Source: Sphingomonas sp. G-3-2-10
GTDB lineage: Bacteria; Pseudomonadota; Alphaproteobacteria; Sphingomonadales; Sphingomonadaceae
NCBI RefSeq assembly: GCF_012927115.1
Contig: NZ_JABBFY010000003.1
Coordinates: forward strand, 1-64,000
DNA: 64,000 bases
Direction of reading: 5' to 3'
A model generated the notes under the pieces. That model was not told where the DNA came from, made no database searches, and worked only from the letters and a program-made list of their open reading frames with translations. Positions 41,167-49,743 of the stretch are shown in pieces. A program made the translations under genes and the position numbers. Numbering within the stretch: the first letter of the stretch is position 1; each line of letters starts with the position of its first letter.

Positions 41167-41182
41167 AAGCGGATCGAAGCGG

Positions 41183-41201
41183 TGCGACGATCATTGTCGC
41201 A
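41183..41201. promoter_or_regulatory. 19-bp near-palindrome, Fur-family-like operator
   Basis: TGCGACGATCATTGTCGCA reads almost the same on both strands (arms TGCGAC/GTCGCA, inner GA-TCA-TT with one G.T mismatch). It lies 57 bases before the DUF808 gene. Alphaproteobacterial Fur/Mur-type boxes have a similar TGC...GCA palindrome with an AT-rich centre, so metal regulation is possible but unproven. Confidence 0.4.
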
Positions 41202-41257
41202 TCGGCGCGCGGCAATCTGCTACAGCGCCGTGGTTCTCCTCTGACGATTGAGATTCT

Positions 41258-42199
41258 ATGCCCTCCGGTCTGGTTGCCCTGCTCGACGATATTGCGGGGA
41301 TCACGAAACTCGCCGCGGCTTCGCTGGACGATGTCGGCGCGGCGGCGAGCAAGGCCGGGAGCAAGGCGATCGGCGTGGTGGTGGACGATACGGCGGTGAC
41401 GCCGCGCTATGTCGTCGGCCTGTCCCCGGATCGCGAACTGCCGATCATCCTGAAGATCGCGATCGGATCGCTGCGCAACAAGCTGCTGATCCTGTTGCCC
41501 GCCGCGCTGCTGCTGAGCGCGTTCGCGCCCTGGGCGATCACGCCGATATTGATGCTGGGCGGCGCGTTCCTGTGTTTCGAAGGCGCGGAGAAACTGCTCG
41601 AGGCGTTCGGCGAACATGCAGAGGCCGAGCCCGATGCCGAGCCGGAAGATCCCGCGACGCTGGAGCAGTCCAAGGTGGGCGGGGCGATTCGCACCGACCT
41701 GATCCTGTCGGCCGAGATCATGGCGATCGCGCTGGCGGACGTTTCGACCTCGCCGATCCTGACGCAGGGCGTGGTACTCGCGCTGGTCGGCATCGCGATC
41801 ACCATCGGCGTCTATGGCGTGGTCGCGCTGATCGTGAAGATGGACGATATCGGGCTGCATCTGGCGCAGCGCCGGGCCAGCGGCGTGCGGGCGCTGGGGC
41901 GCGGGATGGTGAAGGCGATGCCGGTGGTGATGGGCTTCCTCTCCACCGTGGGCACCGCGGCGATGATCTGGGTTGGCGGCGGCATATTGGTGCACGGCAT
42001 GGAAGTGCTGGGCTTCGGCGCGCCGGCGCACCTGATCCACGATGCGGCGGACGCGGTGAAGCACGCCACCGGTGCGCTGGGCGGCGTGCTCGGCTGGGTG
42101 ACGACGGCGCTGCTCTCGGGACTGCTCGGACTGGCGGTGGGCGCGGTGATCGCGCTGGCGCTGCACCGGATCATGCACCGGGCGCACGCAGCGCACTGA
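41258..42199 (+). CDS. DUF808 (YedI-like) inner-membrane protein
   Basis: Protein of 313 residues matching the DUF808/YedI family: PSGLVALLDDIAGITKLAAASLDDVGAAASKAGSKAIGVVVDDTAVTPRYV is the characteristic N-terminus. Several membrane segments follow (about 75-115, 155-195, 215-250 and 275-305), with an acidic cytosolic stretch AEAEPDAEPEDPATLEQ in the middle. The function of the family is unknown. The gene is single; a palindrome resembling a Fur-type box lies upstream. It is convergent with the ThDP enzyme gene, 3 bases apart. Confidence 0.92.
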   Translation: MPSGLVALLDDIAGITKLAAASLDDVGAAASKAGSKAIGVVVDDTAVTPRYVVGLSPDRELPIILKIAIGSLRNKLLILLPAALLLSAFAPWAITPILMLGGAFLCFEGAEKLLEAFGEHAEAEPDAEPEDPATLEQSKVGGAIRTDLILSAEIMAIALADVSTSPILTQGVVLALVGIAITIGVYGVVALIVKMDDIGLHLAQRRASGVRALGRGMVKAMPVVMGFLSTVGTAAMIWVGGGILVHGMEVLGFGAPAHLIHDAADAVKHATGALGGVLGWVTTALLSGLLGLAVGAVIALALHRIMHRAHAAH

Positions 42200-42202
42200 G
42201 CC

Positions 42203-43894
42203 TCACCCCATCCAGCGGCTGACCGGCACGGCGGATTCCTCCAGCGGCTGCGAGATCACGTCGACCAAAGTCGGGCCGTCATGGGCGATGGCGGCGCGCA
42301 TCACCGCGTCGAGTTCGACGGGATCGCGGACGGTCCATGCCTTGAGGCCATAGGCTTCGGCGATGCGGGCGTGATCGGTGCGAGTGAAGTCGACCGAGAA
42401 ATAGCGCTGGCCATATCCGTCCTTCTGGCTCGCCTTGATCCAGCCGAACGACGCGTTGGAGAAGACGACGAGCGTGACCGGGATATTCTTGCGGACGATC
42501 GTTTCCAGTTCGCCGACGGTGAAACCGAAGCTGCCGTCGCCCATCGCCGCGACGACCTTCTTGTCCTGCGCGCCGTACCATGCGCCGATCGCGGCGGAGA
42601 GCGAGAAGCCCAGCGCACCGTGGGCGCGATTGGTGATGAAGCGGCGGCCGGTGCTTTCGAAATCGAAATAGCCCGAGAAATAGGGGCAGGGCGTGCCGGG
42701 ATCGGCGACGACGATGCCGTCCGCAGGCAGCGCCTTCTGGATCGCGGCGAGGACGCGTTCGGGGCGGATCGGGGTCTCGGTCGATTGCGCGAGGCGTTCG
42801 AAGCCGGTGCGCTTGGCGTGGCGCATCGCGTGGAGGCGCGTGGCGGTATCGGCGTTGCGCGGCGTGCCGTCGAGGCGGCGGGCGATCTCGGCGGCCAGTG
42901 CGGTAAGGCAGAGGCGGGCGTCGCCGACAAGGCCGGCTTCGATCCGGTAGTTCGCGCCGACGACCATCGGGTCGATGTCGATATGGACGATCGGCACGCC
43001 GGGAGCGGGGACGGTGCCGTGCTCGGTGGTGGTCGAGCCGGCGCGGCAGCCGATGAAGACGACCGTGTCGGCATCGGCGATCACATCGCGCGTCTGATCG
43101 GTGCCGCCGTTCGCGCCGACCACGCCGACCGCCAGCGCGTGATTGTCCGGGATCACGCCATGTCCGCTGACGGTGGACGCGACGGGGGCGTCGAGCAGGG
43201 TGGCGAGCGCGATCAGCTCGGCCGTCGCGCCCGAAAGGATCGCGCCGCCGCCGCAGACGAAGACCGGGCGCTTCGCGGCGAGGATCACGTCCGCCGCCGA
43301 GGCGACCAGATCGGGATCGGGCGCGGTTCGGAAAGCGGGGAAGCGGCTATGCTCGATCTGCGCCCAGATCTGGCCGGCGTCGAGATCCTGTTTCTGGAGA
43401 TCATAGGGCAGGCCGATATGCGCCGCGCCGGGGCGGCCGGTGGTGATCGCTCGGAACGCGGTGCGGAAGAGATGCGGGATCTGCGTCACGTGATCGGCGA
43501 CCGCGTTCCACTTGGTCAGCGGGCGGAACAGCGCCTTCTGGTCCAGCTCGGTCAGCGGATAGCGGCCCCGCGCGGTGACGGGCACGTCGGAAGTGATCGA
43601 GAGGAGTGCGACCGAGGACTCGTTCGCTTCGATCACGCCGGGCAGGATATAGGTCGCGCCGCCGCCGCTGGGGCCTTCGCAGATGCCGGGCCTGCCCGTC
43701 ACGCGGGCATAGGCGTCGGCCATATAGGCCGCGCTGCGCTCGTCGCGGGTGAGGATATGGTCGATGCCATGATCGAGCCGGTGGAGGGCGTCGTAAAAGG
43801 GCAGGCTGGTGTCGCCGCACAGGCCGAAGATGTGCTTCACGCCGTGGTGCTGGAGCATCCGCACGGCCGCTTCGGCGCCGGTAATCGTGGTCAT
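42203..43894 (-). CDS. thiamine-diphosphate enzyme, acetolactate synthase-like
   Basis: Protein of 563 residues with the three-domain ThDP decarboxylase/synthase architecture. The catalytic Glu is Glu52 in RDERSAAYMADAYARVTG. The central domain is Rossmann-like (RPVFVCGGGA). The ThDP/Mg motif is MGDGSFGFTVGELETIVRKNIPVTLVVFSN. It resembles acetolactate synthase catalytic subunits, but without a small subunit gene nearby it is more likely a catabolic enzyme such as a benzoylformate- or oxalyl-CoA-type decarboxylase or a sulfo-/acyloin enzyme. I start at ATG 43894; its ribosome site GGAAAG lies inside a hairpin. It is downstream of a TonB receptor gene on the same strand. Confidence 0.88.
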   Translation of the reverse strand: MTTITGAEAAVRMLQHHGVKHIFGLCGDTSLPFYDALHRLDHGIDHILTRDERSAAYMADAYARVTGRPGICEGPSGGGATYILPGVIEANESSVALLSITSDVPVTARGRYPLTELDQKALFRPLTKWNAVADHVTQIPHLFRTAFRAITTGRPGAAHIGLPYDLQKQDLDAGQIWAQIEHSRFPAFRTAPDPDLVASAADVILAAKRPVFVCGGGAILSGATAELIALATLLDAPVASTVSGHGVIPDNHALAVGVVGANGGTDQTRDVIADADTVVFIGCRAGSTTTEHGTVPAPGVPIVHIDIDPMVVGANYRIEAGLVGDARLCLTALAAEIARRLDGTPRNADTATRLHAMRHAKRTGFERLAQSTETPIRPERVLAAIQKALPADGIVVADPGTPCPYFSGYFDFESTGRRFITNRAHGALGFSLSAAIGAWYGAQDKKVVAAMGDGSFGFTVGELETIVRKNIPVTLVVFSNASFGWIKASQKDGYGQRYFSVDFTRTDHARIAEAYGLKAWTVRDPVELDAVMRAAIAHDGPTLVDVISQPLEESAVPVSRWMG

Positions 43895-43900
43895 CGGGTT

Positions 43901-43921
43901 CTTTCCGCTAGATGCGGAAAG
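43901..43921 (-). promoter_or_regulatory. hairpin masking the ribosome site of the ThDP enzyme
   Basis: On the minus strand the mRNA reads CTTTCCGC, a 5-base loop, then GCGGAAAG, six bases before ATG 43894. The ribosome site GGAAAG is fully inside the 8-bp perfect stem, so translation may be limited or regulated. Confidence 0.45.
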
Positions 43922-43939
43922 GCTAGGCTCAGGCGAAAT

Positions 43940-43988
43940 CGGGAGGGCCATTCAAAAGCGCGGCGCGCCGATTGAAACTGCCCTCCCG
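43940..43988 (-). terminator. long intercistronic stem-loop after the TonB receptor gene
   Basis: CGGGAGGGC (43940-43948) and GCCCTCCCG (43980-43988) are perfect 9-bp arms, with inner TTCAA/TTGAA pairing. It starts 9 bases past the receptor stop on the minus strand. No T-run follows, so it may be a factor-dependent terminator or a processing/stability element. Confidence 0.45.
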
Positions 43989-43996
43989 GTCCCGGT

Positions 43997-46234
43997 TTAG
44001 AAGTCGAGGCCGAGTGTCACGCCATAGGTGCGCGGGGCCCCGGCGGTGCCGTTGTCGCCCGCATTGGTGGCGCTCAGCTGGTTGCGGTAGAAATCGTCGG
44101 TGAGATTCTTGCCCCAGATGCGGACATAGACATCGTCGCCCGGCGCGCGCCAGGTGAGCGAGGCGTCGAGCAGATTGTAGCTGGGCTGGCTGACGCGCCC
44201 ATCGGGCGAGCCGAAGAAGCCGTCATTGTAGTAGTAGTTCCCCGCGATCGTGAACGTGCCGATCGAGGTCGGGATGTCGTAGTTTCCGCCCAGGCTGAAC
44301 GTCCATTCGGGCGTGTTCTGCAGCGGCGTTCCCGAGCGATCGCCGATCAGCAGGCAATTGCCGCCGGTCTGCGCGAAGGGATTGCCGAAGGTGCCCAGGC
44401 ACGACTGGCCCGCGGGGATGACGAAGCCCGGTGTCAGCGGGAAGGGATAGGAGATCACCGCGCTGGTGAACGACTTGTAGCGGGCATGGGTGTAGCTGAC
44501 GCCCGCGAAGAGGCGGAGGCCCTGCGTCGGCTGCCAAGTGATGTCGCCGTCGAAGCCGTAAATCTCCGCGCCATCGGCATTATAGACATTGTTGCGGCCG
44601 GCGATGACCTGCTGAACCTGCACCTTGTCCTGATCGTAATAATAGGCCGCGACGTTGAGGCGGACGCGGCGATCGAACAGGTCGGACTTGAAGCCGATCT
44701 CGAACGCATCGACCACTTCGGGCGCGAGCACGCTGGTGAGGCTGCCGCGCGGATTATAGGTGCCGCCGCGGAAGCCGCGATTGTAGCTGGCGTACATCAG
44801 CAGCTCGGGCGAGAAACGGTGATCGACCGACAGGCGCCAGCTCGGCTTGTTGAAGGTCTTCTGCCCGGTGATCGTCGGGCTGACCGTGGTGGTGTTGGTC
44901 GCGCCGTTAAAGTCGACCTGGTGCGACACGAACGAGCGATCGTCGCTGGTGTAGCGGAAGCCGCCGATGACGTTGGTCGAGTCCGTCATCGCATAGGTCA
45001 GCTCGGCAAAGCCCGAGATGGATTTGACCGACACCGAATAGATGTCGTCCGAATAGCCGTTGCCGCCAAAGGTGAGCAGGCCGGTGGTGCGGCCCGGATC
45101 CTGCCCGGCCTCGTTCCACATATAGAAGCCGCCGATCACCCATTTCAGCGGACCGTCGCCCTGCGAGACGAGGTTGATCTCCTGCGTGAACTGCTTGTCG
45201 TAATTGTTGTTGTCGACGCGGATGCGCGGCAGCGTGGTGCCGTCCGGATCGAACAGGGTGCGCAGTTCGGAGCGGCGATAGGCGGTGATGCTCTTCAGCT
45301 CGGCGACGCCCAGATCCTGGGTGAAGGTGAGGCTGGCGCCCCATTGGCGCGAGCGCAGCAGCGGATCGACATCGGCGACGATGTCGCGCTCCGAGCCTGC
45401 GAGCATCTGGCCGAGCGAATTGCGGCTGAACTGGCGGAAGGCGGGTTCCGAAGCGTCGCGGCCGTTATAATCGGCCGAGAGCAGGATCGAGGTGCCGGCG
45501 CCCGGCTCCCACAGCAATTTGCCGCGCGCGGACCAGCTGCTGCCGTCCATCACGTCGTTGCCGGTGAACAGGTTCTTCGCAAAGCCCTTGGCGCGATTCT
45601 CATATTGGCCGGACAGGCTGATCGCGATCGTCTCGGTCACGCCGCCGGTGATGTAGCCCGCGAAGTTGGCCGTATCGTAATTGCCATAGCCTGCCTGGAG
45701 CTTGCCGCTCCATTTGAAGTCGGGGCCCTTGGTGGTGATCTGGATCAGGCCGCCCGTGGCGTTGCGGCCGAACAGGGTGCCTTGCGGCCCCTTGAGCACC
45801 GCGACCTGCTCGACGTCGAACAGCGACTGGAGGACGCCGGTGGGCGCGCCGTAATAGACGCCGTCGACATAGACCGCGACGGGGTTCTCGATGCCGGGGC
45901 CCTGCCCGGTCGCGCCGACGCCGCGGATGCGGGGCAGGCCGAAGCCGCCGACTGCGGTGGTGACGTTGAGCGAGGGGACCGCGGCCTTGAGGTCCTCGGT
46001 GCCCGAGATGCCGCTATTGGCGATGTCGTCCCCGCCCAGCGCGGTGATGGCGATCGGCACGTCCTGTGCGTTCTGCGCGCGCTTCTGGGCGACGACGACG
46101 ATCTCGTCATTGCCCTGAGCGGCGGGATCGTCCTGCGCGGCATCCTGTGCGCTGGCCGGAGCCGCCGCGAGGATCGCGAGACAGGCGCCGGCCAGCATGG
46201 CCGCACGCAGCGAAAGCTTGTCGCGAGAAATCAT
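43997..46234 (-). CDS. TonB-dependent outer-membrane receptor
   Basis: Protein of 745 residues with a signal peptide ending PASAQ (about 30), the plug domain NDEIVVVAQKRAQNAQDVPIAITALGGDDI, RIRGVGATGQG, VYVDGVYYG, VEQVAVLKGPQGTLFGRNATGGLIQI, and a barrel ending YGVTLGLDF. It is the FecA/CirA-like type common in sphingomonads. Two ATGs lie in tandem (46237 and 46234) after GGGGAGG; I prefer 46234, which gives six bases of spacing. Upstream lie a perfect 9-bp-arm palindrome (46345-46364) and a CAACGTTG site (46375-46382). The substrate is unknown. Confidence 0.93.
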   Translation of the reverse strand: MISRDKLSLRAAMLAGACLAILAAAPASAQDAAQDDPAAQGNDEIVVVAQKRAQNAQDVPIAITALGGDDIANSGISGTEDLKAAVPSLNVTTAVGGFGLPRIRGVGATGQGPGIENPVAVYVDGVYYGAPTGVLQSLFDVEQVAVLKGPQGTLFGRNATGGLIQITTKGPDFKWSGKLQAGYGNYDTANFAGYITGGVTETIAISLSGQYENRAKGFAKNLFTGNDVMDGSSWSARGKLLWEPGAGTSILLSADYNGRDASEPAFRQFSRNSLGQMLAGSERDIVADVDPLLRSRQWGASLTFTQDLGVAELKSITAYRRSELRTLFDPDGTTLPRIRVDNNNYDKQFTQEINLVSQGDGPLKWVIGGFYMWNEAGQDPGRTTGLLTFGGNGYSDDIYSVSVKSISGFAELTYAMTDSTNVIGGFRYTSDDRSFVSHQVDFNGATNTTTVSPTITGQKTFNKPSWRLSVDHRFSPELLMYASYNRGFRGGTYNPRGSLTSVLAPEVVDAFEIGFKSDLFDRRVRLNVAAYYYDQDKVQVQQVIAGRNNVYNADGAEIYGFDGDITWQPTQGLRLFAGVSYTHARYKSFTSAVISYPFPLTPGFVIPAGQSCLGTFGNPFAQTGGNCLLIGDRSGTPLQNTPEWTFSLGGNYDIPTSIGTFTIAGNYYYNDGFFGSPDGRVSQPSYNLLDASLTWRAPGDDVYVRIWGKNLTDDFYRNQLSATNAGDNGTAGAPRTYGVTLGLDF

Positions 46235-46344
46235 CATAGTCCTCCCCAATATCGAGCCTCATCCGCCTCGTCTGGTGCGAGGATCGGCAAGTCTGTCTAT
46301 GAGGATCGGCCGCAACGCCCATGATCAGAAAGCCGCGAACACCG

Positions 46345-46364
46345 ATAGCTTTCGTGAAAGCTAT
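46345..46364. promoter_or_regulatory. perfect palindrome upstream of the TonB receptor
   Basis: ATAGCTTTC and GAAAGCTAT are exact arms around GT. It lies 111 bases before the receptor start on the minus strand, suitable for a repressor or activator of LacI or similar type. No cognate regulator gene is adjacent. Confidence 0.5.
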
Positions 46365-46374
46365 TTTCACGGGT

Positions 46375-46382
46375 CAACGTTG
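46375..46382. promoter_or_regulatory. CAACGTTG site, LacI-type half-operator pair
   Basis: CAACGTTG with flanking GT on one side and GTCA on the other resembles the centre of LacI-family operators that control TonB receptors in other bacteria. The same core, as ACAACGTTGT, occurs at 52886-52895 before another TonB receptor. Confidence 0.4.
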
Positions 46383-46430
46383 TCAGGAAATATTGGGAGG
46401 AATGGCCAGTTCCTCCCGTTCGTTTCGCGG

Positions 46431-48296
46431 TTATTTCGCGGGAAGGTAGAGCGGCATCGAATCTTCCCATTTGCTGTCGGTCAGGATGCGCTTGCCGGTG
46501 CCGTCGGCGTTCATGACGTAGATCTGGCCATATTGCTGGAAGGTCTGGTCGTAGAGCGCGGCTTCGTCGCGGAAGCCGTGCTGCGAGCCGCTCCACATGA
46601 TCCGGCCATCGGCGGTCCATACGGCATGGCCGTCGCTCGATTCATGGTCGGTGCAGCGGAACAGGCCGGTGCCGTCCGGATGGATGGTGTAGATGTCGAA
46701 ATTGCCGTCTTCGGTGCGCTTGCGGGTGAAGACGATGCGCTTGCCGTCGGGCGACCAGCCGGGGAGGTTGTCATAGCCTTCGGTCAGCTTGCGGATCTGG
46801 CGCGTCTCGAGATCGAGGATACGCAGGCCCTTCTCCTCGGCGCTCCACACGCGGAACACCACCTGCTTGCCGTCGGCGGAATAGCTGGGGAAGCCCGAAT
46901 GGACCGTGCCGTCGGTAAGCTGCTCGGCACCGGTGCCGTCGCGGCGGACGCGCCACAAGGCGGCGGTCATCCTGTTGCGTTCGAAGAACCAGTAGCCGAG
47001 GCCGAAGACGATCCACTGGCCGTCGGGCGACCAGGCCGGCTGGAACGCGCCGGCAAGGCCCATGCGGACCTTGGCCTCGTCGAGCCCGCGTCCGCTGCTT
47101 TCGAACACCTTGGTCCGCTGCGACCCGTCGGGGCGCATGATCCAGATCGAGCTGTTGCCGAGCTGCTTCTCGGTGAAGACGATCCAGCCGTCCCGCGACA
47201 ATAGCGGGAAGACGTCGACATGCTTGTAGTCCCAGTCCTTGTCCCAGCTGTAGAGCGGCTTGTAGAGTGGGCGGACCGGCTTGAAGTCGACCTTTTCATA
47301 GACGACCGACTTGCCGTCCGCCGACCAGCTCGGCGCGCGGATGAAGCTGCGCTTCAGCGCGGGGCGATCCGAAGTGTAGGCAAGGCCCTCGTTCGGGCCG
47401 TACTTCACCAGATAGCCGATCTCGGCATTGCTCAGGAATTGCGGCTGGAGCTTGAGATCGGTGCCCGTCGTATGCTCGACGCGGTCCCCCGTCGCCACAT
47501 CGACCGAGACGATCTGCGAATAGGCCTTGCCGACATAATTGGGGCGGCGGGCGCCCCAGGTTGCCTCCACGGTCATTTCGTAGAAGACGATGCGGCGGCC
47601 GTCGGGCGACCATTTGGGTGAGCCGAGGCAATAGCCGGGTTTGGTCGCAACCTGACGGCAGCCGGTGCCGTCGGGGCGGATGACGTAGATCGAAAGTTCC
47701 TGGGTATGCTCCCAGCCCGCGCCGCCGTCATGGCCTGTCCATTGGGTGTCGCGGTCCGACGAGAAGGCGATCCACTTGCCGTCGGGCGACCATTGCGGGC
47801 GGAAATAACAATCGGGCTTGCCTTCCTTGCCGCGCACCGCGCCGATTCCGGTCAGCTGGCGCGAGCGCCCGCTGCGCAGGTCGAGCACCCAGATATTGGC
47901 GCGATAGCCCTTGCGGGTGGAGACATAGGCGAGCTGGCGTCCGTCGGGCGAAAGCACCCCGGCATCGTCCATCGACGCGCCGGCGACCAGCGGGACGATG
48001 CCGGTGCCGTCGGCGCGGGCGCGGAAGATATCGGACTGGCCGTCGCCATTGCGTTCGGAGGTGAAGACGAAGCCGCCGGGGGCGTGGACGCCGTTATATT
48101 CGTACTTCGTGTCGGCGAGCAGCTTGCGCTCGTTCGACCCGTCGATGTCGGCGATGCGGAGTTCGGAAATGGCCGGGGCGATGCGGTTCATCAGCATCAC
48201 GCCCTTCTTGCGCTTCGGATCGGTCAGGCCCGCACGGGCCTCGCTCGTCAGAAGTGCGGCAGCCGGAAATACGCCCAGAAACGCGCGGCGGTCCAT
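46431..48296 (-). CDS. Tat-exported TolB-like beta-propeller protein
   Basis: Protein of 621 residues with a twin-arginine signal (MDRRAFLGVFPAAALLTSEARA). The mature part consists of repeated PD40/WD40-like blades, each with a WSPDGK or YSADGK type motif (for example FRPQWSPDGKWIAFSSDRD, SPKWSPDGRRIVFYE, FQPAWSPDGQWIVFG, LPGWSPDGKRIVFTRKR). This resembles the propeller part of TolB or of dipeptidyl peptidase IV, but there is no peptidase domain behind it. It could be a periplasmic binding or lyase protein. Two tandem ATGs follow GGAGG; 48296 gives the better spacing. It is upstream of, and in line with, the TonB receptor gene. Confidence 0.85.
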   Translation of the reverse strand: MDRRAFLGVFPAAALLTSEARAGLTDPKRKKGVMLMNRIAPAISELRIADIDGSNERKLLADTKYEYNGVHAPGGFVFTSERNGDGQSDIFRARADGTGIVPLVAGASMDDAGVLSPDGRQLAYVSTRKGYRANIWVLDLRSGRSRQLTGIGAVRGKEGKPDCYFRPQWSPDGKWIAFSSDRDTQWTGHDGGAGWEHTQELSIYVIRPDGTGCRQVATKPGYCLGSPKWSPDGRRIVFYEMTVEATWGARRPNYVGKAYSQIVSVDVATGDRVEHTTGTDLKLQPQFLSNAEIGYLVKYGPNEGLAYTSDRPALKRSFIRAPSWSADGKSVVYEKVDFKPVRPLYKPLYSWDKDWDYKHVDVFPLLSRDGWIVFTEKQLGNSSIWIMRPDGSQRTKVFESSGRGLDEAKVRMGLAGAFQPAWSPDGQWIVFGLGYWFFERNRMTAALWRVRRDGTGAEQLTDGTVHSGFPSYSADGKQVVFRVWSAEEKGLRILDLETRQIRKLTEGYDNLPGWSPDGKRIVFTRKRTEDGNFDIYTIHPDGTGLFRCTDHESSDGHAVWTADGRIMWSGSQHGFRDEAALYDQTFQQYGQIYVMNADGTGKRILTDSKWEDSMPLYLPAK

Positions 48297-48489
48297 CATT
48301 CCCTCCTCGTGGGCGGCCTGCGGATCGCGGCAACCCATCCTTGTTGATCGTGCCCTTGTGCCGGTCGCCGCGCCAGCGGGTCCAATCACAAGCCCGGGAG
48401 GGGCGATCAATTCGATGCTTCGTGCGCGCTTCTTATCGGCCCGTGCGCGCGCGCCGGGACTAAGGCGAAGCCGCACCGGAGATGGAGAC

Positions 48490-49743
48490 ATGGATTTGAG
48501 CGACGCGCGGCATCCCTTCGCAATCCGCGATTTCCGCTGCTTCTGGACCGCGCGGCTCTGCTCGACGCTGGCGCAGAATGCGATGGTGATCGTGATAGGC
48601 TGGCAGGTCTATGACATTAGCCGGCAGACGATGGGGCTGAAGCAGGCCGCGCTGCAACTCGGGCTGATCGGACTGGCGCAGTTCGCGCCCTTGTTCGCGC
48701 TGGTGCTGGTCACCGGCTGGACCGCCGACCGGGTCGACCGGCGATTGATCGCGCGGCTGTGCATCGCGCTGCAATTGCTGTGCGCGGCGACGCTCGGCTG
48801 GTTCAGCTTCGAAGGGGGGATGACATTGGGGGTGCTGTTCGCGGTGGCGGTGCTGCTGGGGGTGGCGCGCGCATTCTCGATGCCGGCGCAGAGCGCGCTG
48901 GCGCCCAATCTGGTGCCGCCCGCATTGCTGCCGCGCGCGGTGGCGACGACGGCGATCGCGGGACGCGTCGGCGGGATCGCGGGGCCGGCGATGGGCGGCT
49001 ATCTCTACGCCGTCGCGCCGCATGCGCCCTATTTCGTCGGATCGGCGCTGCTGGCGGGATCGCTGCTCAGCATGATGCTGATCCGCCCGATCACGCGCAC
49101 CGGGATCGACGGATCGCGCAATCCGTGGCGGCAGATGGTCGAGGGACTGGGCTATGTGTTCCACAACAAGCTGGTGCTCGGCGCGATCTCGCTCGATCTG
49201 TTCGCGGTGCTGCTGGGCGGGGCGACGGCGATGCTGCCGATCTTCGCGCGCGACATATTGCATGTGGGGCCGGCAGGGCTGGGGCATTTGCGCGCCGCCC
49301 CGGCGGTGGGGGCGATGGCGATTGCGTTGTGGTTCTCATGGGCGCCGCTGTCGCGCGGCGTGGGGGTGAAGATGCTGGCGGCGGTGGGCATCTTTGGGGT
49401 GGCGACGATCGGCTTTGGCCTGTCGCGCTGGTTCCCGCTGTCGCTGGCGTGCCTCGCGGTGCTGGGCGCGGCGGACATGTTCTCGGTCTATGTCCGCCAG
49501 TCGCTGATCCAGCTCTCCACGCCGAACGAGATGCGCGGGCGGGTGGGCGCGGTCTCGACGCTGTTCATCTCCGCCTCGAACGAACTGGGCGAGGCGGAGT
49601 CCGGATTCCTCGCCGCGCTGATCGGGCCGGTCGCGGCAGTGGTCGCGGGCGGGGCGGGGGCGATCGCAATCACTTTGCTATGGGCGCGCTGGTTCCCCTC
49701 GCTGCGCAAGGCGGAGAATTTCGAGGCTAGCGCAGGAAGGTGA
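48490..49743 (+). CDS. MFS exporter, EntS-like
   Basis: Protein of 417 residues with 12 predicted helices, of the DHA3/EntS group. FRCFWTARLCSTLAQNAMVIVIGWQVYDI is the typical first helix region, and GWTADRVDRRLIARLCIALQ the A-motif. AFSMPAQSALAPNLVPPALLPRAVA and YVRQSLIQLSTPNEMRGRVGAVSTLFISASNELGEAESGF are very characteristic of enterobactin-exporter-like proteins. No siderophore biosynthesis gene is near, so the substrate is open. It is divergent from the propeller gene, and its last 17 bases overlap the lactonase-like gene on the other strand. Confidence 0.9.
   Translation: MDLSDARHPFAIRDFRCFWTARLCSTLAQNAMVIVIGWQVYDISRQTMGLKQAALQLGLIGLAQFAPLFALVLVTGWTADRVDRRLIARLCIALQLLCAATLGWFSFEGGMTLGVLFAVAVLLGVARAFSMPAQSALAPNLVPPALLPRAVATTAIAGRVGGIAGPAMGGYLYAVAPHAPYFVGSALLAGSLLSMMLIRPITRTGIDGSRNPWRQMVEGLGYVFHNKLVLGAISLDLFAVLLGGATAMLPIFARDILHVGPAGLGHLRAAPAVGAMAIALWFSWAPLSRGVGVKMLAAVGIFGVATIGFGLSRWFPLSLACLAVLGAADMFSVYVRQSLIQLSTPNEMRGRVGAVSTLFISASNELGEAESGFLAALIGPVAAVVAGGAGAIAITLLWARWFPSLRKAENFEASAGR

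Noticed and set aside
42203..43894. Acetolactate synthase of branched-chain amino acid synthesis (ilvB)
   Set aside because: No ilvH or ilvC follows, and the gene lies behind a TonB receptor in a catabolic setting, so the specific name is not supported.
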